Source: Pigoraptor chileana
Taxonomy: Eukaryota; Opisthokonta; Filasterea
Direction of reading: 5' to 3'
NCBI GenBank assembly: GCA_943704495.1
Contig: CALSCR010002749.1
Span: forward strand, 1 to 28,663
DNA: 28,663 nt
Shown: piece after piece, positions 1-12,000 of the stretch
Layout of the letters: every line of letters begins with the position of its first letter
Numbering within the stretch: the first letter of the stretch is position 1
Made by a program: the position numbers and the translations under genes
Notes under the pieces: generated by a model
What the model was told of the DNA's origin: nothing
The model's input: only the letters and a program-made list of their open reading frames with translations
Database searches by the model: none

Positions 1-62
1 TGTGTGTGTGTGTGTGTGCGCGTGTGTGTGTGTGGTGTGTGTGTTTGTGTGCGTGTGTGTAT

Positions 63-103
<41 letters not shown>

Positions 104-146
104 GTTTGTGTATCATGTGCGTTTGTGTGCGTTTGTGTGTGTGTAT
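1..146. repeat. (TG)n microsatellite in a POLA1 intron
   Basis: Nearly pure TG/TGCG dinucleotide tract at the left edge. It lies in the intron that ends at 373, before the first visible POLA1 exon. Reading it as protein gives only Val-Cys runs, so it is not coding. Confidence 0.9.
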
Positions 147-373
147 ATGAGATAATACTACGCAAGTGCAGAAACACCAGCTTGGGTTGTTGAGGATAGT
201 GAAGTGCAGTTGCTTCTCGTGCATTTTTTCTGCGATTTTACACTTCTGATACGATAACTGACGATACTGCCTTTATTCCCCACTGTCGTACGAATACACT
301 CGCACTGTCCCATATGCACACACCCATCCAAAACACAACACAACAACGCAACAACAACAACAAACACCAACAG

Positions 374-2564
374 GTCAAGTCGCTGATCAAGGCCGAGTCC
401 GACCCGCAGCGCCTCCAGCAGCTTGACATTCGTCAGCGCGCTCTCAAACTCACCGCCAACTCCATGTACGGATGCCTCGGATTTGGCCACTCCCGCTTCT
501 ATGCAAAGCACCTAGCCGAGTTGATCACACTGCGGGGACGCGATACGCTGCAAAAAACTGTCGATCTTGCCCAGGGGGCCCTGGCACTGAACGTCATTTA
601 CGGCGACACGGATTCCGTCATGATAGCGACAAACAGCGAGGATCTCGCCGAGGCGAAGCGCGTGGGCGTTGCGCTCAAGAAGGAGGTGAACAAGCTGTAT
701 CGACACCTTGAGATTGAGTTGGATGGCATATTCCGGACGATGCTTCTGCTGAAGAAGAAGAAGTACGCGGCGCTTGTGGTGTCGGAGGTCGACGGTAATA
801 TTGTGACGCACAAGGAGACCAAGGGACTTGATATTGTCCGCCGCGATTGGTGCGAGCTCTCGCATGATGTCGGGAATTACATTCTCAACCAGATTTTGTC
901 TGAAACGGCGCGGGAAAACCTCGTGTCGAATATACACGCGTATCTGCGACAGGTGGGATGTGCAGTGGATGAAGATGTGCATGTGTGCATGTGTGTGTGT
1001 GTGTGTGTATGTGTGCGTGTGTGTATTTACAGAGTGTGTTTGACAGGAGTGTCGGTATATAATTCTTTACTTCCCGTTGCGGTATCACGCCCATGATACT
1101 GTTTGCAATTGCGCAGTTGGCTGACTTCAGTATCCACGCCGCCAATAATTACTATTCTCCATACGTCTATGTTTACCGTATCGACTATGTGCACTTTTTC
1201 GTTGTTGTGTATGCGTGTGAATGTGTGTCCGTATGTCCATGTGTGTATTGTGTGTATCCGTGTGTGTGTGTGTGTGCGTGCAGGTCGCAGAGGATGTGAT
1301 GGGAGGTCGCACACCCCTCGACAAATTCATCATCAACAAAGGCCTCACGAAGTCTCCCGAGGACTACGCCGACAAGAAGTCCCAGCCGCACGTGCAGGTG
1401 ATTGTGATCCCTCTGGCACTCTCCTTCTGTTGTATCTTCTCTTCTGTTCTGTCCGTCTGGTACATCTTCACTTGTGCGCTCTCTCTCTGTTGTATGTTTG
1501 TATTGGTACTTTGTACATTCCAGTCCCGTGGGCAGGGGGAAGAAAAATGCAGCACGTCGACTCTTTCTCGTCTGCGCGCGTTGTGTGTGTATGAACACGC
1601 ACACAACATCGTCTCTCCATAAACACACTCTTATTAGCCGCTGTCTGTCTATATTATCCGCTGTCTGTCTATATGTTGCAAGGCATTGTTCCGATGCTCC
1701 TGACTCACACGACTTGCATTCTTTTTCTCTATTTACTTTTACGAACAAACATTCTTCATTTTGTCGTGGTTATTTTACGACGCCCAGGTTGCACTGAAGC
1801 TCAAGGCAAAGGGTCGGAGTGTGCGACCGGGCGACACCGTCCCCTACGTCATCTGCGAGGGCGATGATCCGTCATTTGCGATGCGCGCACACCATCCTGA
1901 CGACATTGTGAGGTCACCAGACACGCTCAAGGTCGATTTCAAGTGGGTGCTCACGTGCAATGGTTTTTGGTCATGTTTGGCGCATGCGTTTGTGCATGTC
2001 TGTTGTGAGGGATATTTGGGTGTGTCGATGTATTGTGTGGTATTTGTGGTTTCGGTGTTGTGAGGACTTGACCTTGGTGCGACATTATGTGGTGGTTGCT
2101 TGAGGAAATGCTGCGGAACTGGGCATATGCTTTTATTTTATATGCACCCATAAGGCAGGCATACGTTATGTATATCTGTATATTCGCTCACGCACATTCG
2201 CCACTGCTGTCTTGCTCTTTGACAACACACACTCCCCCTAAACCCCCTCCCCCTCCCCACTCTTGTTTGTTGCAGGTACTATCTTCGGCAGCAAGTGCAT
2301 CCTGTCGTGGGGCGTCTGTGCGAGCCCATTGAAGGCACCGACGCAGCGCATCTTGCCGAGTGTCTTGGATTGGATCCGCGCGCCTATGCCCACGCAATTG
2401 CGGCGGCGGAGGACGCTCAGGGCGACCAGGGTGATCTCCCCGCAGAGGAGCGGTACCGCTCCGCAGACCGATGGAGTGTGAGCTGCGTGTCGTGTGGATG
2501 GTATGGAGAATTCCCGGGTGTTGTGCGCACGGAGAATAAGAAGGTGGGTGGTCACCTGTGTGTG

Positions 2565-2608
<44 letters not shown>

Positions 2609-2877
2609 TATGTATGTGTGTGTGTGTGTGTGTGTGTGTCTGTGTGTGTGTCTGTGTGTGTCTGTGTCTGTGTGTGTTTGCAGTTGTGGAAAAAGAGTTC
2701 AGTTCCGTGGTCACTGGCAGTGACGGTTCACAGACATAATCCGAGCCAAGTGACGCTCAAGCGCACACTGAACTGCACCTATATACACTACATTCAAGTG
2801 TGGATATGTTTGATCTGTCTCGCGCTAAAGCACTCCACCTGTCGTCCATTGATCAGCTGCTGATGCCGTCACTGTGA
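374..2877 (+). CDS. POLA1: DNA polymerase alpha catalytic subunit (family B), 3' part, multi-exon; 5' end outside the window
   Basis: Replicative family-B polymerase that extends primers in the primase complex at nuclear forks. Exons read by splice signals and phase are 374-952, 1284-1397, 1788-1942 and 2276-2543, which join to 372 uninterrupted codons. Exon 1 holds polymerase motif B (KLTANSMYG) and motif C (YGDTDS, two catalytic Asp), then the thumb signature LLKKKKYAALV and GLDIVRRDWC. Exon 2 carries DKFIINKGLTKSPEDYADKK, exon 3 GDTVPYVIC, and exon 4 HPVVGRLCEPIEGTD with LGLDP. All are in the order expected for Pol alpha, so the assignment does not rest on one motif. Exon 4 starts the C-terminal zinc region (SVSCVSC, one C-x2-C), but the other zinc ligands are not found. 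The sequence after the TG-rich intron at 2544-2683 has no convincing Pol alpha frame. The frame ending at TGA 2875-2877 (LSRAKALHLSSIDQLLMPSL) may be the C-terminus but has an in-frame TAA at 2737-2739. Treat the end as unresolved. Confidence 0.9.
953..1283 (+). repeat. POLA1 intron with two TG-rich tracts
   Basis: GT-AG intron in phase 0. One TG tract lies near the donor (about 981-1022). Another runs almost into the acceptor (about 1253-1280), taking the place of a normal polypyrimidine tract before CAG. Confidence 0.75.
2544..2683 (+). repeat. TG-tract intron near the POLA1 3' end
   Basis: Donor AAG|GTGGGT and acceptor TTTGCAG flank a nearly pure (TG)n/(TATA) tract at 2558-2681. This is the point where the POLA1 reading frame stops matching the family, so repeat collapse or a local rearrangement is possible. 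Confidence 0.6.
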
Positions 2878-3038
2878 CGATGGCGGTGCCGCAACTGGCA
2901 GCACGTTCACGGACGGCTTTGGTGGATTTATAGAAGAGGACATGTCCGTTTTCATTACGCCCCATTGGTTAACGTCTCAGCTTGACACACACAACACGGA
3001 AAACAAAGACGCAGAAACACAAGCACGGACCAAACGCA

Positions 3039-6000
3039 CTATTTTGGGGGGAGTGTCATCAACGGCAAGCCGTCGCTGTCCTCGGATATCTGGTCCACGC
3101 CGTAGTCCTCGGTCTGATTGGCTTCCCTGTAAATGCGGCCACGGGCATCTATCACGGCACTGTCCATGTTGTTGTAGCCCGCCTGTCGCCTCAAGCCAAT
3201 CACCACGCCGTATGCAATGGGCACGAGAGTGACGGCAATGCCCAACGCCATCCACAGCAACCACACTGCCTTGGCGAGAGTGCTGGTTGTGACGCCCCTG
3301 TCGGCGTACACGGCCACCGCAAAGACGAGTCCCAGAGACGCAACAGCGGCGTCTGACGCAACCGCAATGCTGGTGCGCCACAAGAGTGCCCGCCGTGCTT
3401 CGGTGCTCGTCGGATCACTGAACTGGTTTTCAACAATGCGCACCTGTCTGAGCACACCATCTGCGCACGTGGCAATGGACGCGATGGCGAACAGAACAAT
3501 ACTCGCCGCAAAGGCTCCCTTTTGTGAGATGTTTCTGTGCTCCGTCAGGTCCACGTGCGACACGACGCAGATGAGTATGGCGACAACAGCCTGCGTGGCT
3601 GTGTGCGACGACTGCATCCATCCACGTTTCGCATCAACAGCTCGCGACAAAAACTCTGACGCGCGCTGTGGTGCGAATCCGGCGCTTTTGCGGTGATGAG
3701 GCGTGTTGGATGCCAGAAGATGTGGCGCTGCGTCGTCGTCGTCGTCGTCGTCCTGGTCTTCCTTGGTGGGAGCGCGCATGTCTGTGTGCGAGTGGTACAC
3801 CATTGCCACGACAAGGATTGCGGTGGAGATGACAGAAGCTACAAACAGCCCATCCCATGCTTCCCTCGACATATGTGCGATCTGCGCTGCCATCACAAAG
3901 AAAAGGTACGCCGGGACGGTCATCCGCTCTCCGAACGAGAGCCAGGCAAACAGTCGGATCGACCTCCCCGACATTCGCGACCTCGCAAGACCGACAAGCG
4001 CAAGGAGCACGACGACACAGGCAAGACATATGGCGGCCTTCTGCAGCGCATTGGCGAGCGTTCTTGCCGAGCTCTCTGTTGCGGCGTCGCCACCGCAGTA
4101 CCACGGAGAGAGAAAGTTGAGCACGACGCGCTGTACTGCGATTGCGATAGCTACTGCGGGCGTCTCTGAAGTGGCTTGCATCGCAGCTCTTCCGAGTGCA
4201 GCACTAAATTGCAACCCAATCCACGCGTGCGCGAGGAAACGCCCCGTGAACGCCGCAACGAAGATCCCGATGGCGCATGTGGCAATCATGATTGGAACGA
4301 CGTTATCGACGAAGCTGTCGTACTCGCCGACGGCTTTCGGCTGCGCAAGACTTCCAAAGAGCATCACCACGTGACTGTCGTTGTCTGAGGACGAGAAGGC
4401 TGTGGCGGGGGATTTGGGCGCGATGCTCAGCGTGGCAATCTGCTTGCGAACGCAGCGGTCGAGCGCGGGCTTGCTCCTGCACACGACCGCCGACATAGAC
4501 GAAGAGGCCAGCCAAAATCCAGGCGACAACATATCGTCAACATCAAAGCAGACGTCGGCGCTGGATGGTGCCGCAACGAACAGTCTTTTCTGTGCGTCTG
4601 TGCGCAGCTGAGTCTCAGTGAACCCGATTCCAGTCTCGTGTGACACAACGAGTGCGAATCCGGTCACGTCGGCAGTCAGGTGCACGGGAACAGCCGATTT
4701 GGCGTCGGCCAGTGTAAGGACGTCATGATTGCCGTCGACGAACTGGAGGGAGGGTAGTGTGGGTGGCGTACCACCCCATGCTAGCCACAGACCGCTCGTG
4801 CCATCGGGGTGGAGAACACTAAGGAATCCACTGGAGACGGTCACGTTCCTAGCCCTGCCATTGTCCGGGGGCTCGTGCACGCCGATCTGGGCGTGCTTGG
4901 CCTGCATGCGCACGACGAGGCTGTCAATGAAGGCGTCGTGCATGCGCACGCGCGGGTTTGGCCGATCGTCCGCAACCACGATGAGGACGTCGCATTTTCC
5001 GGCCCTCGCGCTGACTGTCGACGATTGCGACGGGTCGTCTCCGAAAGTCGCAATGGTCATCGTCAAAGCGTCGCCGTCGTGAATATTTCCGCCGCACGTT
5101 ATGTCCACAGGAATATGCGCTTCGATTGGAGCAGTGATGCTGAGGCTCGTTGCCTCTGGTGCAGATATGTGGAAGCGGCCATTCACGGTCACGTTCGCCA
5201 TGGCGACGACGAGCGATTCCCAAAGTACCAAAGTCTCGGAGATGTCGATAATCAGTGCGTCCGTCTGAATCTCACGCACGTTCCTCACTGCGTCGATATT
5301 GCGCGCAGTCAATTTGCGCGTGCGCACTGCAATGACGCCTGTCGAGTGCAGGGCGAACTGGCAACGATGGAACGTCTCGTTGCGTAGCCCCAATCCCGTG
5401 GCCATCGACGTAAACCAGTTTGTCGGCGGCACACGCGTCTTTCCCTTCGATGCAGGGGACTTTATGCTTGAAGAGATGTCCATGCAGTCGTCATCCAATA
5501 CGGCCGTGTCCTGTCCGGCTCCAGTTCCGTCGATGGAAACTTGAGTTTGTCCTCCTGCGAGAGCGAATCCAAAGCCGTTCTGGAGCAAAGCACCAATCGT
5601 CACCGAGGAAATGGTGGTGGACGCATTCGAAAGCAGCACGTCCGACATAATGCTGACCATTTCAACTTGAACGTGGGAATCCCCAACAGCCTCCACGACA
5701 AAGTCTGGTGTGGCGAAGGGGTGGTCGATGCGGACGAGGGCCGTGTGATTTGCCCGCACGCGCACGTGACTGAACTGCCCCTTGATGATGTTGGTACCGA
5801 CCTGCACGGCCACGTATCCGCCAGGCTCCATACGCGTCACGCCGACGTCATAAACGGTCGTGCCGTCATCACCTGGGGAGGGCGGGACGATAAAGTCGAG
5901 AACGCCGTCTGTGCCCGGGTCCGACATCACCTGTATGATGCCCCTCTCCTCCATACGAGGCAGCCACACGCGCAGCTCATACTGTGCAGCGCCCTCTGCG

Positions 6001-9000
6001 CCGTGCTGCGATTTGCCATTGAGGACGAGCACGCACCCGCTGGCAAGCTCGTCAACGCGGATGATGTCGCCTGTCGCGAAATTCATGCGCACCGTCGTTC
6101 CTTCTTCGCTCATCGACACTGGGATGATGTTGCTATTGGCGTCGCGGGCAATTGCGACGGGCGTGCCTCGTATATGCAGGGGCTGACCAGACATGTCCGG
6201 TCCCACCGCCTTCAGACCCGATCGAGCTGTTGCAGTACCAGGGATGCCCCAGCTCTGTGGTGACGGCGGGGTTCCTCGGCGCAGCACCGTCTGGTCGTTC
6301 ATGTGGTATCCGAGCAACCGAAGGAAATGTCCAGACGCCGCATCGCCCAACGGCGCTATCGTGTTGTCGGCAAATCCCGCGCGATTGTCACCAATCCACA
6401 CTTCGACGTCGTCTTCAGCGTCATCGCCAGTGTCCGGATCCAGCCGAACCGTCGTGGGTCCGACAGGTGCGACCAGCAGTAAAGTATCGGGATCACGCCC
6501 TGTGTCCGCGTTGATAACCGCACCCGAATCCGCAACGCAAAGCGTATCCTTTCCGTCGTTGGTGGACAAGCTAAACTGCAACGATGGGAGGAGATGGGCC
6601 GCGAACACAGAGTCGTCGCCAGCGCCAGTCGTTATTGCCATGTGTACGCGGCCAACATACAACACCGTTGCTGCGGGTGATCCGTCACCGCACAATCCTT
6701 CTGGTGCTCCGCGTGCGCGCATCAAGCCGCACATCCATTGGCTGGGAGGGTTTGGCGGCGGTCTCGTGGCGGGTCGCGTACCATCTGGGAGGACAGGGTC
6801 AAGGGAGTGTGCGGACAGGATGAAGCCTTGGCCTCCGTTCCTAAAGGAATCCATTCCGATAGATATGGGCACGTCCTGGCGAGTGTTGACTGCAACGAAT
6901 GTTCCCCTGACGTCTACAAGGGGGTTGCTGTCCATCGGATCTGCATCACCCGATGCCGCCTTGTCGTCCACGGGTATGTTGCAGGGGATGTCCGAGTTGG
7001 ATGGCCCAAGCACTGCCCGGAAAGATCCCGTTGCGAGTATGGCCCCGTGGGACTTGCATACGGTCACGACATTATTGGAGCCGTCGCCGTCGGAGAAGTC
7101 TGCATGTATTTCCAAGTGGGGAGTTGGTAGTATGCTGGCCACTTGTGTCTTGACACCCTGCTCGCGCGTGAGCACGAGAGCCATCCGCGTGAAGCCAGAG
7201 TGGAAAAGAGTGAGGAACTGGCGGGAGTCTTCAATGTTGTAGAAGACGGCCTTGTTGTTGTGAAGGATGACACGAATGGGTTGCGTCTCGGCATACGCGT
7301 GGACCATTATTTGGCATATCGGGCTGCCCTCGACGCCGCACGTCGCTGCCACAGTACACTGGAGGCCGTTGAAGACGCCGTTGCTTCCCAAGTGAAGTGT
7401 ATGCACGCCTGCTCCTTCCATTTGTACGTTGTAGTAGGCCGATGGGTCGCATGCCGTGATGTTGTAGTCCATGTCACTGCTGTCGGCAATGCCTCTGACG
7501 CGCACCCATGCGTCGGAATCCGCCCCCAGGAGCCGCGTCGTGGTCCTCTCCCCACGCCTCCCGATCACGTTCAGCACAAAATCGAGGATGTGCTTGTACG
7601 TGAAGGCCGTCGTGTCCTCATTCGTCACTGTGACGACCGTCCCAATCGAAAGCGTTGTCGTCATCCCGCCCACAGGCGTCACCGATGTCACTTGCACCTC
7701 ATTTCGGTTACCGCCTCCGTCAAGTCGCGTGTGTCCCCGCAAATCTCGCATGTTGGGTACGACGAACTTGTCGTGCTCTTTACCCCCCTGCGCTGTCGCG
7801 GATCTGGGTCTCGGCACGTTGTTGATGATCAGCGTGCCGGGCTGGTCGGGCGCCGTCGCCACCGTGATGTTATTCACTAAGTGAGGCACGCGCATCTCGA
7901 CCCGCACCTTACCGCCGTCGCCCAGTACGGTCCCTTCGTTTAGTTCATATCTCACTGCGAGAGAGATAACATCAAGTGCCCTCGTGCCGTTGGTGAGCAC
8001 GACCGCACCAGCGTAGTCGACCGGCTGGCCGCCGATACGCACTGCAGAGTTGGCGTCAGTCTCAATTACCGCAGCGCACGGCAGTCCAGTCGACGTGTAC
8101 GACATTCCAGGACGTGGCTTCATCACGCGCAGTCCCATGCACGCCGGAGACTCTACCGTCGCGCTTCTGAACTGGAAGCTTGCACCGGACGCACCTTCAC
8201 GTGCGACGTCTGTGTTGAGCGTTTCCCTTGTCAACCGGACGTTCACGGCGGTTTCCTTGCCGCATCCAATCGTGTACTCAAGCGCAGCGAGCGGGTGCAC
8301 CTCAATTCCGGCGACAGCAGGTGTGCCACGCACATCGAGGATGTGGGGTCCGCTCGGCGTGCCTCTTGCGCGTACTATCCCTTTGGACGGGTTGGCTCTG
8401 CCTTCGATCGGACTCAAGGCCCGCGACGCCATGGCGTTACGCACGCCCATGACGCCGCCCTCCAGTATCTGAACAATCCAGGGACCATCGTTCCCGCCGT
8501 CGACGCTTCGCTGGGTAAAGTCTGCGTTGTAGCTTCCGTCGTCGTGAACCACCTGCGATGGGGCCGTGGGGTCGGCCGTTTGAAGGGCCCAGATGGGCAC
8601 GTGATAGTCCTTTTTGAGGAAGTCCCAGCACTTTGTCCACCGCCACAGCTTCACGCACGCGCGCAGTCGCAGTTCTATGTCGGCGTCGATTCTCATGCTC
8701 AGCTTGAGTGCTTTTTGGGGGTTTCTGAGGAAGATGTGGGTGATCGTATCGAAGTACATGACGCTGTCGCCGTCCGGACTGACGAATGCAATCGACGCCG
8801 TAAGGTGGAGTCCCACCTGAATCTCTCCGCCGACCTTGATAGGGCCAATGTTGAAGCCCACGCCAGCGTATCCGGCAACAATCACGGACGCCGTGAACGG
8901 TGTGTACGGAGAGCCGTCGTCCTTCTTGATCTTAATCCCGAGTCCGCCTGTGAGATCGGCCAAGTTCCCGCTCTCAAATGCGGTGATGAGGCCACGCGTG

Positions 9001-12000
9001 TCCATGAAAATGACAGGGAAGTCCAGGCGGACACTGGCAGACAATGTCACCCCGACCCACACCATGGGTGGCGAATACACAATAATTTCCCACGACAGGG
9101 TGCCAATGTCGACAACAAGGGGGTCGAAACGAACCTCAACTAATTCGAATGGCTTGCCTGCAATCAGGCTTGTGATGGCCTTGGGCGCGCTAGCCTTGTT
9201 CAGCAGCAGCCTCACACCGGACGTGGACTCTGTGAGGGACGACCACGCGTCCGTGACAAAGCCGGTGTGTTCCGCTTCGACGCCGTCAACGTTGACGGAG
9301 AAATCGGGCGCGTCGCCCGTAATCGTGGGCTCTATGTCATCGGTATTGCCGGGATCTATCGAAAAGCTTGCCACGTCTGTGAAAGCGGCGCAGCCGTTTG
9401 CCATGGTCCCAAAGTTTGCCAACTTGTCCATGAATCCGAATGTCGACATGATCGCATCTGCCGCCTCCAGCGCGCCGTCGTACTGACACCCTCCCTCGCA
9501 GAGGGTCTCCGCGCTATAAACAACGAACTCGAGGATGGACATGCTGCGTCCGAATACCATGATTGAGACGTCGCCGAGTTTGCGCATCAACAACTTGTCC
9601 TTCCCGATGACGTCCTTCACCGGCCCCAAGACCATGTTCAGCGGCTTTGAGAGCGACTTTAGCATCTGCAAGAGGGACCCAATGCACATCTGCATGCCGG
9701 TGAAGTGGATACCCGGTGCGGTTGGTGCGGGATTGTCAAGGCTGGTCGACCACCCAATCGTCAGGGTCGATTGGAAGTGCGGCAGCGCCTGCACAGATTC
9801 TTTGACGGCATCCATGCTATCCGCATCCTTGCCAACGAGCCCGATGTTGAGGGAACCCTTGAGCGTCGCGTCTGCCTCAAAATGCGGCTTCCATTCGCCA
9901 TCGACTTTGGCAGCCTTGAACGACGCCTTGACGCCGCTTATCTTGTCCGCTTCCAGGACGGCGGCTATTGGTCCAATGCGTCCCTCGAGCATACATCCAT
10001 GGGGTGTCCCTATCTCAATGTCCGTCTTGACCGCAGGACCGTTGTCGAAGCGAATGGTGATGCCGCCTCTCTTTTCGTGAACGATCGTGAACGCAATTTT
10101 AAAGTCTGCCTTGACGTCGAGGTCGCACTGTGCGTCCAATTGCGCCACTTTGCCACCCCCGACATCGAAAGATAACGACTGCACAGGAGGCCTTAGCGTG
10201 GTCGTCCAGTTCATCGGCCACAGAAGCTCATCTGCGTCTGCGTCCGGCACTGACGGGCAGGCGTCGGGCTTGAGCAAGTCGCACATTATCTTGGTAAGCC
10301 CCGAGAGTATCAGCCGCATCGTTTCTCCTTCGGTACGCTTCCCGGACGTCAGCTTGAGCTCGTCGGTCAGAGCCGTCAGTGCGATAGTGAAACCGCGACG
10401 TATTTCTGGTCCCACCATCGATCGTAGGTGTCCAGGCACCAGATTCATGAGAAGGTCGCTTACAAATGGTATTACCGACTTCTCCAGTATTGGCCCCAGT
10501 GCGCCGACGAGCCCCTCTATCCCGTCCCCTAGGTGGTCCACGACCATGACGGCGTCCGCGTAGTACGTCATTATCGACGACTCGAATTTTGCGAGAACAC
10601 GCTCCCAGGCCACTTCAAAGCTTGGGTCGCATGCATCCTCTATGTCCCACGCCGATCCATCGCCTATGCGCGCAAGATCAACGCCAATGTTGAGGTCGCA
10701 CACATACTCGCCGAGGGCATTTAGGGAACCAGAAAGCCGCCCCTTTCCGCTAATGCCCACTGCGGGCACTCCATCTCCATTTACGGTCACCTGAAGCCTC
10801 ACTGGCTCGCCTATGCCTAATTGGGCGGCGAGGTTTGCAAAGTTTGCCGAAATAGGTCCGATTGTGACCTTCGCAGCGCCGTGCGTATCTGCAGTGCACG
10901 TGATTGTCAGATGGGTCTCTTTCCCAAGGCGAATTGTTGGCGCCTCCCCCAGCGTCCAATCGGCGCTCACTCTCAGTTCGGCGTCCACGCCAACGGAAAT
11001 CGCGACGCCTCCAGAAGATCCGATTCCGACGGGAATTCCGCTGTTCGGAAACATTTTCGGCATGTCGAGCGCAAAGTCATCGCCGTACGCTTTCGAGATG
11101 GACACTGCCAGGTCTAAGTCGAGCGAAAGCGCACGCAATCGTACGGCCTTACATGTCCCACTCCCAAACTCCGAGTCGAGGATGCTGCACAAGACGGCGA
11201 CCGTGAGCGACTCGCCCTTTGAACACACACGCGTGCGAATGTCTGTCAGCTTCGCACCGACCGTGTCGTGCGATACCCATGCGATGCTTTTCGTTAGGAA
11301 CGGTAGCGGGAGACTGGCCGGTGCAGACTTCGACACAGCTAGTGGCACGGACTCAATGGCCCGCAGCCATCCGCACAACGAGTTGAGCGATGCCAGCTGC
11401 TCGTACGCGTTTCGTATGCTGTCAAACGGGTGACTCATTGACGCTTTCCAATTGACAATCGCGCTTGCGAGCGCAGATGACGTGAAATTTTCCGACGTGA
11501 GAAACGCATTGAGCTGCACGGATATTCCCTCAAGGATCGGAATTTCCAGTCCGACTGCGCCGAAATCCAGCGACGACACGGACACGTTGGTCTTGAGAGA
11601 CCACGTGATGTCCGCCATGTCGGTGATGCGGTCGGCACTGGTGAGAGCGCTGAGGAAAGCGTTCGGTTTCGTGGGACTGCGCAGCACTATTGACGCTGTA
11701 GTCTGACCCACGGCTTTAACCGTTTTTGCTGTGACGTCGAGAACACCAAGGACGCCGCTCGCGGAATCGGCCAATGCGACTGCGTGTGCGCCAGTGCTGA
11801 GCGACATGTGCGTGAGCAGGAGCGAGTTTGTGTAACGTGGCACCTGTGACATGGCGGGGGCGAGGCCGGGGAACTTATTGCGGGTGATGGCGATCCCCTG
11901 GGGAATCACCCACGTGCCTGGCGTCACCTCAAAACGACGCAGTACGAACGATAGCTGTTCTGCGCGGTCGTGAAGGTCATCCGCGGGAACGATTTTGTAT

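Noticed and set aside
2-193. Val-Cys-rich open frames over TG tracts (also at 2494-2739, 22634-22828 and elsewhere)
   Set aside because: They are translations of dinucleotide repeats inside introns, with no conserved sequence.
3885-4258. Adhesion-GPCR-like domain at the C-terminus of the giant protein
   Set aside because: Eight or nine hydrophobic helices rather than seven, and no GPS cleavage motif before the first helix.
6193-7242. Plus-strand 349-codon open frame inside the giant gene, and many similar ones there
   Set aside because: The minus frame is open across 12.9 kb with coherent protein features; these antisense frames have no recognisable domain and follow from the codon bias of the real gene.
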